From the NCBI GenBank assembly GCA_963921935.1, contig OY998178.1:51886951-51950950 (forward strand): a stretch of 64,000 nucleotides of DNA, in the 5' to 3' direction. This document shows positions 55,668 to 64,000 of the stretch, one piece after another (within the stretch, counting starts at the first letter, position 1; each line of letters starts with the position of its first letter). The translations under genes and the position numbers were made by a program. The DNA comes from Galeruca laticollis. Lineage: Eukaryota > Arthropoda > Insecta > Coleoptera > Chrysomelidae. Below the pieces are notes generated by a model. The model worked only from the letters and a program-made list of their open reading frames with translations, was not told the origin of the DNA and made no database searches.

Positions 55668-55775
55668 GAAATTAACTGTCTCAACCCTTACTTTGTGGAA
55701 TCTACTCATATTAGTGTTTTAAATGAAACTTACTGCTTCTAGTTAACTCCACAATATATTGAAAAAATGTTAAAA
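55668..55775 (+). repeat. Half copy of the palindromic repeat at 27537-27670
   Basis: AATTAACTGTCTCAACCCTT, ACTCATATTAGTGTTTTAAA and CTTCTAGTTAACTCCACAAT match 27537-27630 with scattered differences. The second arm of the palindrome is absent. Confidence 0.75.
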
Positions 55776-55895
55776 CAACGGCCGCCAAACCAAACGTCAT
55801 GTCACCTCCAAATTTGGCATTTTTTAAATTTCCGAATAGATTTTTCAGTTAATAAATAGGAAGGCGTCTAGTTTTCAAAACTTTTTAGCTCTTAA

Positions 55896-56545
55896 GCAGG
55901 GTCCACACTATGCCGCGGTAGGCCGGGCGGGTTTACCCGGGTGGGCTAAGCCGGGCGGGTACGTTCGGGCCGGCACGACGTCCACACCGAAAACGAAGCC
56001 GACCGGGTTATTTCTACCTACATTATTTTTTCTTTCTTTTCCCTACAAAAATGGCTTGTTAAATTTTTCCATTTGCGCTCAATTTCATTTTTACCCACTC
56101 CAAAAGACACAGCAATCTCTGTGAGACTGTCGTGTCATTGGTGTTTTAATTTATGTTGGGAATCTGAACTATCCCATAGAAGACGACGTTCTCTATATAA
56201 GTCTATTAACACTAAAACTTGTTAGTCATTCCACTCCATCCCTTAAAATGAACAATAAAAAACCTTACTTAAACAAACTGACTCGAAAATAAAATAATTC
56301 GTTCTAGTTCGGTCGGAGGTTTAATTGTAACTGAAGCCGCTCGGGGCCGCTCGGCACGTCCCCACTCTATATTTTTGTTCGGCTCGGCTTCCTTTGATCT
56401 GTACCTACTTTATGCGGGTTGGGATCGGCACGGCCCGGACCGGCATTTTCTAACCCGGCAAAGCCGCCCGGGGCGTCTACATCAACGCGGCTTAGGCCAC
56501 CCGGGTCAGCCCGCCCGGCCTACCCCGGCATAGTGTGAACCCTGC
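55896..56545. mobile_element. PIF/Harbinger-type element with GC-rich ends and a MADF remnant
   Basis: Left end GCAGGGTCCACACTATGCCG, then GGTAGGCCGGGCGGG and ACCCGGGTGG, mirrors the right end GCAGGGTTCACACTATGCCG (reversed) over about 60 bp. On the minus strand near 56215-56045 a frame reads LVLIDLYRERRLLWDSSDSQ and TEIAVSFGVGKNEIERKWKN, a MADF-type DNA-binding domain with one stop. MADF/Myb-like proteins are the second gene of PIF/Harbinger elements, which supports the family. No transposase. Flanks are TTAA-like (cTTAA and tTTAA), so the exact target duplication is unclear. Confidence 0.78.
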
Positions 56546-56604
56546 TTTAAGGATTGCAAAATACTGAAATATAAGTGTTAGTCATATTTGCGTTCTTTGA
56601 TAAA

Positions 56605-56885
56605 CTGTTAATAGTATACTACATTACGAGTGCGAAAAGTGACACTTTTCACACGAGTGGGAAATATTGTAAGCACGAGGCGTAAGCTGAGTGCGACAAT
56701 CCCACGAGAGTGAAAAGTCACTTTCGCACAAGTAATGTACAATATTTTTCCTACGACCACCCATTTTATTGAACAATATGTAAATACCAGATGTTGTATA
56801 TTGAGTGACCTGAATAATCTTACGTTTTATTTGTGACTGTATATGATTGAATATTGTTTCTATAAAAACTGCACATATATTTACA
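56605..56885 (-). repeat. Repeat family A, copy 2 (uninterrupted)
   Basis: The reverse strand matches 41855-41939 joined to 43683-43885. It includes the pre-insertion sequence CTCAATATACAACATCTGG at about 56788-56806, where copy 1 carries the foldback. It contains the GC-cored hairpin with CACTTTTCACACGAGTGGGA and CCCACGAGAGTGAAAAGTCA arms around ACGAGGCGTAAGCTGAG. Confidence 0.82.
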
Positions 56886-56984
56886 ATTACTTTCATAGTG
56901 AAATAAAGAAATAACTATAATTAATGTTTATTTGAAAAAATGACAAAAGTAAGTACTGGGGAACAAATTGAATTATATACTTTA

Positions 56985-57065
56985 CAGGGCGAGCACGCAA
57001 ATTTCAGGGCGACGCTGAAGGCGGAGCCCTGAAAGCATGCGAGTCCTGTAAATATACTTTCCGAG
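56985..57065. repeat. GC-cored hairpin repeat (family member)
   Basis: TTTACAGGGCGAGCACGCA pairs with TGCGAGTCCTGTAAA. The inner stem TTTCAGGGC...GCCCTGAAA encloses GACGCTGAAGGCGGAG, the same core type as the other hairpins. Confidence 0.7.
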
Positions 57066-57127
57066 TGTGGCGCATACAATATATTTTGTGCAGCCACCAA
57101 TAATTTGACAATAATATAGCCAAACTT

Positions 57128-57182
57128 CATAAAAGTTCATCCTCGATGCCGAGCCACATTTAGCAAAAGTCCATCCTCGATG
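57128..57182 (+). repeat. Short CATCCTCGATGCC repeats, cluster 1
   Basis: AAAAGTTCATCCTCGATGCC and AAAAGTCCATCCTCGATGCC occur about 37 bp apart, separated by GAGCCACATTTAGC. They are related to the cluster at 58118-58205. Confidence 0.75.
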
Positions 57183-57364
57183 CCCTATCTGTTATTTTGT
57201 CTTCAATGAACATTTCGACATAAGAGCTCGGGAAAGTAGGTACTTCACCGAGCAGTTAAGTTAATTTTACGATCTAGACCGGCAACGACGCACTTTCCGA
57301 GTTATAAAATGATCGGAAAAACGCATTTTCTAAAGTGGCAGCATAAAATAGCTATTTGTGTATT

Positions 57365-57460
57365 AAGAGCGGAAAGTGATACTTTGCCGCTTTGCGACGC
57401 GTAGCGGAGCGCGGGCAATCTGCCGAAAGCGGCAACGCACTTTCTGCTCGAATTGCACAG
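57365..57460. repeat. GC-cored hairpin repeat (family member)
   Basis: Arms GAGCGGAAAGTG...TTTGCCGCTTTG and AAAGCGGCAACGCACTTTCTGCTC enclose CGACGCGTAGCGGAGCGCG. The core GACGCGTAGCGGAGCG is close to those at 43800 and 38330 although the stems differ in sequence. The element continues TTCTACGATCACCTTATTTTT, parallel to CCTACGACCACCCATTTTAT in repeat family A. Confidence 0.75.
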
Positions 57461-58117
57461 AAGATTTTTTCTACGATCACCTTATTTTTAGACAAATAAT
57501 TTAAAAAAACATGAGAAAGCCTTTTACTGCGTCCCAAAGCTCTTCGTGTTCTAAATAAATCTGTACCGCGAATTTCCACGTACCATAGTTCTCGTGTCCT
57601 TTTAGATGCTCGATCAGCGGAAGCTGGCTATGATATCACTTATTAACACAAAAATTAAACAAATTACAAACTCCAGAAGCTTCAATGGTATCTCACGCGT
57701 ATCCTGTGTCCATAATCTCTTCCAATTTGATGTTTCGAGTCAAGGTTTCGAGAAGAAAAATAACTTAATCTATCAAAAACGGCGTAAAAGCAACTAATGA
57801 CAATTTAAAACTTACAAAAGCCGTAAACGACATTAAGATGACATTTACAAGATTAAACTAATTGAGGTTCGAAAAATATAGGGAGTAATTAGTTATACAC
57901 TTTAAATATTTTAAAATATTAACTACAACTATAACATAGGTTTTTGGGATGGGTTTATAAGATGGAAAATAATAAAAATGACGTTTGAATCGGTCTAATC
58001 TGTAAGGTCTTATAACACTGCGCCGTCGTGCTCGAAAAATCGCGCGTGTTTGAAAGACCAGTTATCCACGAATACTTTACGCTATTTTTTTATTGGCGCA
58101 CTTTGACTTACTACAAA

Positions 58118-58205
58118 AAATGGAAGTCCGTCCTCGATGCCCAGCAAAGTTTCATTTTATAAAAGTCCGTCTTCGATACCCAGCCAAGTTTCGTAAAAGT
58201 CCATC
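58118..58205 (+). repeat. Short CATCCTCGATGCC repeats, cluster 2
   Basis: Three units of about 40 bp: GTCCGTCCTCGATGCCCAGC, AAAAGTCCGTCTTCGATACC then CAGCCAAGTTTCG, and TAAAAGTCCATCCTAAG. The shared spacer AGC-x-AAGTTTC shows that these are true tandem units. Confidence 0.75.
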
Positions 58206-61164
58206 CTAAGTAGTATTTAATTTTATTAAAAATGTATATGGATTGATTCCCTCGGGGATTAAATGGGTCCCATCCGCGGGATTAAATGTGTCACCTTATT
58301 CGCTTGGTGTATTACTATTAATATACCTATTATTTACTAACTTTCTTTAGTTTATTGTAAATGAAAACATGTGAGCGGAAAAGTACGCTCTAGAGCGGAA
58401 ATAATGTCAAATTATGACAGATCTCGGAAAACATCAACTTTGCGGTTAGATTTGAGTATGCAAAAGCCTACTTTGGGTAGTGATCGTAAGAAAAGTTACT
58501 TTCCGCACTAGTGCGGAAAACGGCTGGGCATCCAGTATAACTTTCTGAAATTGGATGGGCATCGAATTCCCCCTACTGGATTCTCCATATAAATGTATGT
58601 AGTGTGGGCAAAGTGCCGTGAGAAATAATATTTCTCACAGTGTGAGCAATATATGGTTTTGAAATTAAGTAAGCTCTGATAAATATGCTACTTTTCATAG
58701 CAGTTGTAGAAAAAATATTTTGTATATATTCAAACATGGTCATTCCATAGCAACGCTGTAACTTTTTTAATTTCATTGAGCTGCAGTTGTTTTTGAAGCA
58801 ATAATATATTTATATGTAATTATCTAGTTTAATAATTTAGACGATTGCACAAAAGATAGCTACCTCAAGATTAACCTGTCTTGGCCGCGAGCGGCCTCAG
58901 CGATAAATTTTCTTTTAGTACCCGGCCTAGGCGTAAAAATGATTTTTATAATTCGCGTATAAAAGAAACTTGATTTATAACATTATTCACAGTGTCACAC
59001 TGAAACTTCTTTGAACACTTTCAAAGTAATTTTTAGTGTCATACAGTTGGTTATTGGATGTATTTTTATTTGACATTTGACTTTAACCTTGAAACAAATT
59101 ATAAAATGGTCTAGCGTTTTTCCAGGTAGCAAATTAATAGATTTAATGGTCTTAAAGGTAAATTAGAACAAATTATATATTAAAAATTTTAATAAATAAA
59201 GTACCCTAACGTTTAATCATCAATGATTTGTCAATTGTTTGTTATTTTATTGTATAGGATCAATACATAGGTATACATAACGTTCGAGTTTTGGAATGAA
59301 TGACCAAATATCTATTTGAAGATATACTGCAGAAATAATTCTGTTGATGATATTGTATAAATAGAACGCAAGAATATTCGAAGAAGCCCTTTTTTAAACA
59401 AAGAATCATCTTCTATTTGCTTAAATGAAAGTTTGTTTACAATATACACAATTGTTCGATCACAATATATGTCAAAAGTCAAAAGTGCTGAGTAAAACCG
59501 TCTGTGTAACCAATCAGGAATCTATAGAATTGCCAACTTAAATTCGAGTCACTCCTCGTAGTTTAAAAACAGGGATAATGTTATATTTTATCTAAAAAAT
59601 GTAATAAATGCGAATTATAAAAAATATTGTGTAAAACGTGTATCACAATGACTTTTTGTAGTACATGTACGAACTGCGAAGCGGGGAGTTGCGCAAACTC
59701 TACTCGTACATTTGTTTTAGAAATAACTATTTTAGTATTACTGACCGAAGATACTTATGTTGTTAAATTCCTTGTAGATTTATAAATATCGTTTTCTTGT
59801 GGGTAGTCAGGACATTCAACAAGTATATTTTGCCATAAATTAATTCAGAAAAGAAAGGTTTTTTTCCACAATCGTCAGCAAAATTCATTTTTATTCAACT
59901 GAAAATAGTGGGCAGGTTTTTTTTGAATTTCTAACAAATGCTAGAATCAGTTCGGAATTATACAACGCATGCTGGTTTGCAATTATTTCTGAACCGATAA
60001 TGAACCAAAAAATTATTCTGTTTGAACAAACAAGAGCGGTGAAAACAGTTCCTAGTTCAACTGAGAACTGAAAAGGACAGTATGGTTGGACATGCTCTGT
60101 TAAATTTGCGTGTTATTAAAACGTAAACACATTAATAAATTAGATAATTATTATCGCTTATCGCTAATAACAGTATCAATAAAAATGGATTTTAATGATG
60201 ACATTAAAAGGAGAGGATAATCATATTTTTTGTTTGTTTTTCGAAAATGTAATTTACTTTGTATTATACCCTGTTTTTAAACTAGGAGGATAGTTTTAAG
60301 AAACCTTAATCACACCACTAGAAGTCACTAAAAAGTTACTAGGTTGGGAGTGATGACATAAAATACTAGCCATACAAAAATTATTCCGTCTGGAAATAAT
60401 GAACCACAAACTAAAAAATAATTGAGCTAATAGACATATGGTAAAAGAGCATATGCATATTATTGAAAATGAAAAAAAATAGAGCGAATTGTAACATTAA
60501 ATCTATAAAGAATTCCAAGGTCAACGACTACTTTTGTAAGAAGGTTAATAACAGTTGTCAAATTTGGTGACACATGAAGTTTTAAGTTACACAAAATTTT
60601 GTGTAATTTTAAAAAAATGGTAAGATCTGAGTCATTTCTGATCAAATGTAGATAATTGAGAATGGAGGAATTGGAATTATTGTAAGAGCAGAGAAACAAA
60701 AATGAAGCTATATAAGGAATGAAGATCACTTGAATAAAATGTTATTCCATTGTAAGAGCTTATTTGATTTAAAAATACAATAAATATTTTTCTGTTCTAG
60801 AAATAAATCATCAAAACTATCTATATGTGATACACTTTAGTAGAATAACGTATCTGTCATCACTTCTTCTGTAGATTTCTTAGTTGGAATATTCCATAGC
60901 AAGATCAGGTACCTGTACCAAACAGGAGATTTCCAGTATGAAAAAGGGCCTAGTTTTCAATATGTTGGAAAGTCACCCTATTATGGTTAATCGTCACAAT
61001 GAAATCAGATTTGGTATAAAAATAATTTAGTCATTGAACTATTTGCATAATGTTTTATTAAACACTATATGTAACATTTTACAGCATATCTGAACTATGA
61101 ATTACATTGTCCATTATTTATTAACTCAAGAAACACTAAATAAGTTTATAGAAAATATAAATAA
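58206..61164. other. AT-rich region with isolated hairpins
   Basis: No coding remnant was recognised. ACTTTCCGCACTAGTGCGGA (about 58499-58518) and GTACGAACTGCGAAGCGGGG...CTACTCGTAC (about 59667-59710) are hairpins; the latter has a GCGAAGCG core like the hairpin family. Near 60290 a perfect-looking minus-strand frame to 60729 has no familiar motif. Confidence 0.4.
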
Positions 61165-61390
61165 TTATTCACTCAGAATCTGCCTCACTATCGTCCCTAG
61201 AAAAAAACGATTACTTGTTTTATAAGGTCATCCAAAATCCTATCTCACTTGAACTGAACATCTTATCTTGTTTTACAACATGTGCAACACAATTTTGCCA
61301 GTGAATATTGTAACGTATTCCATGACTTGCATTAGAAGCTCCTGTACATCTTTTAGTTTAAACGTAATATTTTTGGCTGCTACTTAATAT
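61165..61390 (-). pseudogene. C-terminal fragment of a multi-exon DDE transposase-type gene
   Basis: Minus-strand pieces read VAAKNITFKLKDVQELLMQV then WQNCVAHVVKQDKMFSSSE, and after a probable intron (acceptor TTTTTCTAG near 61200) DDSEADSE and a stop near 61171. This follows the end of DDE-type genes of the kind at 62194-63968 (YVAxxN-x-TFKL-x-DV...W-x-x-CVxHV...acidic tail). The catalytic part is not recognised upstream. It lies next to, and in the opposite direction from, the better copy, so it is a second family member. Confidence 0.55.
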
Positions 61391-62193
61391 CAACTTATTT
61401 CATATCTTTACGTCATGATGAACCAGAAAATTGGAAAATCTGGGCATTTCTTAATTTCAGTCCAAATTTTATCCAAAGTTGGGAGTTAATGTTTAAAAAA
61501 GAAACTTTGAATGATACCTCAATTATATTTTTAGTTGTTTTATCAAATGTTTTAACAGCTTATGGACAACTACCACGGTAGTTACAAGACAAAATTGTTC
61601 CAGTGTTTCTATATTTTTGATAGTAAATTGATTTAGCAAATGCTGAAAAGTAAAATTAGTACACGTTAATTTCACATAAAAGTGCTATTTTCTTTAACTT
61701 ACCCGACGTTTTTACAATTTTAAACACTATGCCAGTGATCTTTTTCTTTGGTTGATCATATAAGATTTTTTCACAGCCTAATATGTGATTTGTTTATACA
61801 GATTTACAATGTATTGTTTCTCTGTAGATGATAAGTAGTCTTTTTGGAGGCGAATGAAAAAGTCTATTATAGTTTATTTACGATAAAAAGACGATTATGT
61901 CATTTTTAGTTACTTTCCTGCTTATCAGAATAAATATTAATCTACCAACCGTGAATACAATTTATCCTCAACAGCCAGGGCAATTAACAGCTAACGGTTT
62001 GGCAAAATTTCAAGACGTTGTCAAATCAACTGGAAAACTTCCCCAGTTTGTTTTGACGTTTATTAACATTCGATCATCGTCTAATATTTACAAGTTTTTT
62101 GGTGCTTTTAAATTCATTGCTTCTTTAAGATTAAAGAAACAGTTATTTTCATAACTAATTATTTAGGAAAATCTGCAGTGTGTGGTTAATAAA
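61391..62193. other. Spacer between the two DDE-type gene copies
   Basis: No gene is established. A plus-strand frame at 61897-62154 (85 residues) has no familiar motif. The final 100 bp may be the 5' untranslated or promoter region of the gene that follows. Confidence 0.35.
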
Positions 62194-63968
62194 ATGCCGA
62201 AGCAGCTGAACAGAAAATGTCAAGAGATGGTAACATCTTTGTTGAGCTATTTTGAACGAGAATGCCGAAATGGGGGCCCGCTTCTCCCGCTTACTGCTGT
62301 AAGAGACGTAAGTAATAGTATTCGCTATTTGTATTCATTATTATTAATATTATTGTTGCACATTTAAATGTAAATGATTAAATGTTTTCAATGTTAGGTT
62401 AGGTTAATTAATATACTATTCTTTCATAAATTGAAGTAATTATATTGTAGAGAGTTCCAGAAGCTTTACAGCTTGGCGTTACCACTGTTAACCGTATTGC
62501 CGCCAAGTATAATAGAGGCGAACAGCCTAAAAGCCCACCTAAAAAAAGACAACGCATAAAACCTACTGTTGAAATTGATAACTTTGATCAAAATGCTTTC
62601 CGAAATGGTATATACGAAATGTATGGAAACAGTGAGTATATTGAATTTATTTACTATTTTATTTTATTCACAACTAACTAAAACAATATTTTTTCAGAGG
62701 AACACATAACCTTGAAAACTTTAAGAGACAAACTCCAGGAGCGTGAACGCTTTAATGGTTGTTTAACGTCACTCTGGAAGATAGTGAAAAATATTGGATC
62801 CAAATACCAAAAAGATTATCCTTGTCGCAGTTTAATGAAGTTGCCACATATTGCATTAAAACGTGTACATTTTCTACATGAACATGTCAAGATAAAAAGG
62901 GAAGGTTTATATCAATTTGTGTTTTTGGATGAGACCTGTATATTTAAAGACGGTACTGTTGGACGTTCTTGGCAAGATTCTAACCATAGAAGCGTGAAAA
63001 AAACCAAAATTGGTGGTCCAAGGTAATTGAATAATGAAATTTAGCAATTAATTTAGGATGTACTATCATTCCTGCCATTTTAAGACCTTTTCAAATATTT
63101 ACTAGTCACACTATTTTATTTAAATCTATATAATTATTAATAGTTGTTTTGAGCTATGCAGTCTATCTAGAAAACCTAGTAGTAATTTGTTATTTCCTTA
63201 TTGTAGGTGTATAGTATTGCATGCTGGTTCCTCTTCTGGATTTATTCCTGGAGCAGGGCTGGTTTTTTCTTCCAAAAAACAAGATGGTGATTACCACGGT
63301 GAAAGGAACCGAGGAATTTTTTTGCATTGGTTTTAATACCAGCTTTTAGTGAACTTGGACGAACCTGCCACAATTGTAATGGATAATACAAATTATCACA
63401 GTACAGTGATCAATGAAGTACCAACAACAGCTACCAAAAAGGCTGATATACAGAACTGGTTGATACAAAATGATATTCCTTTTGAAAATACTTTCTTCAA
63501 AACCCAATTATTGTATTTAGTACAACGGTAAGTTGATATAAACATTTTTCAATATATTATTGTAATAATACTTAGATAACTTATTTTGTTTAAATATATG
63601 TATTTTTGTAAAAATAAACCACCAACAGTATATGAAGCTGACATATTATCTGAAAAATATGGTCACAATGTGCTTCCCCGTTACCACTGTATGCTCAACC
63701 CAATTGAACATATTTGGGGCATAGTTAAAAAAATTTATAGAGATCATGTGGGAACTGATGGTTTTCAACAGAACAAGCAATAGGTGTATGGAAAAAGTCT
63801 TTAGAAAAAGTGACTCCTGATATTTGGCCAAAGACAGTAGAGCACACTGAAAAAATTATACAAGATGGGTGGGATAGAGAAGTAGTATTTGATAGACAGG
63901 ATGTGTCTCCACTTATTATTAATTTTCATAGTGACGATGAAGATAGTGATGATTTTGTAGTGGAGTAG
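62194..63968 (+). pseudogene. Five-exon DDE (Tc1/mariner-superfamily type) transposase-derived gene with three lesions
   Basis: Exons by splice signals: 62194-62307, 62451-62631, 62698-63022, 63207-63527 and about 63610-63968; exons 1-4 join in phase. Exon 2 has helix-turn-helix-like LQLGVTTVNRIAAKYN and SPPKKRQR. Exon 3 has the first Asp in QFVFLDETCIF, exon 4 the second in IVMDNTNYH, exon 5 the Glu in MLNPIEHIWGIVKKI. The tail is acidic (SDDEDSDDFVVE). Lesions: a TAA after HWF in exon 4 (about 63334), no clear AG acceptor for exon 5 (TTTTTGTAAAAATAAACC), and a one-base shift after GTDGF near 63765. Multi-intron DDE genes of this kind are common in insects. Otherwise well preserved, so inactivated recently. 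Confidence 0.8.
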
Positions 63969-64000
63969 TGGAAATCTTGTGTTTTATTTTCTGTATATTT

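Noticed and set aside
60460..60729. Minus-strand frame as a membrane protein gene
   Set aside because: 89 residues, hydrophobic mainly because of AT-rich composition; no motif, no splice context, no neighbouring exon.

Overview
This is a transposon-rich stretch of an animal genome, almost certainly an arthropod and most likely an insect. The DNA is AT-rich by eye. Its coding content is nearly all mobile-element protein: R1-, RTE-, Jockey- and I-type LINEs, two piggyBac families, PIF/Harbinger, hAT, mariner, two Crypton-type tyrosine recombinases and a Ty3/gypsy element. I see no conserved host gene, rRNA, functional tRNA, CRISPR array or bacterial feature. Almost every coding remnant carries stops or frameshifts. 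A beetle or other holometabolan is my guess from the element mix, but the sequence does not prove it.

Layout. 0.2-9.0 kb is a three-layer nest: an R1-type LINE (743-6166, minus) with a 14-bp target duplication sits in a piggyBac-like element (TTAA at 443-446 and 8249-8252), which itself splits the reverse transcriptase of an older LINE. 9.0-10.7 kb is a truncated RTE-type LINE. 10.9-12.4 kb is a Crypton-type recombinase split just after its tyrosine codon by a 0.4-kb MITE. 13.9-14.7 kb is a PIF/Harbinger MITE with a 3-bp target duplication. 16.8-18.4 kb holds an LTR-element integrase scrap and a tandem-repeat-bearing element whose relatives lie at 44.2 and 45.5 kb. 19.5-21.8 kb is a long-armed foldback enclosing a cysteine-rich reading frame. 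22.2-26.0 kb is a hAT (BED finger) gene split in its first coding segment by a second piggyBac family; removing the insert restores the frame across the junction. 27.6-28.9 kb has a palindromic MITE and a Harbinger transposase.

29.6-32.2 kb is an I/LOA-like LINE with an intact RNase H reading frame. 33.3-34.4 kb holds an LTR-type gag scrap and a fragment of an unnamed transposon-associated protein family. 34.8-37.6 kb is a deleted gypsy element whose gag begins with a SAP domain, lying against a second Crypton fragment (37.6-38.0 kb). 38.4-41.3 kb is a Jockey LINE. 41.9-43.7 kb is a foldback built from two inverted copies of the 3' end of a mariner gene, inserted in a repeat whose uninterrupted relative lies at 56.6-56.9 kb. 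47.1-48.4 kb is a mariner-like element with long terminal inverted repeats. 48.4-52.7 kb is largely featureless AT-rich DNA with two (TA)n tracts. 53.0-55.0 kb is a second RTE-like LINE, 55.9-56.5 kb a PIF/Harbinger derivative carrying a MADF-domain remnant, and 62.2-64.0 kb a five-exon DDE transposase-type gene with three visible lesions.

The genes do not form a pathway. The value of the window is as a stratified record of insertions: at least five junctions can be ordered in time. There are also several unexplained repeat designs: GC-cored hairpins, foldbacks and inverted-repeat elements with internal about 173-bp arrays.
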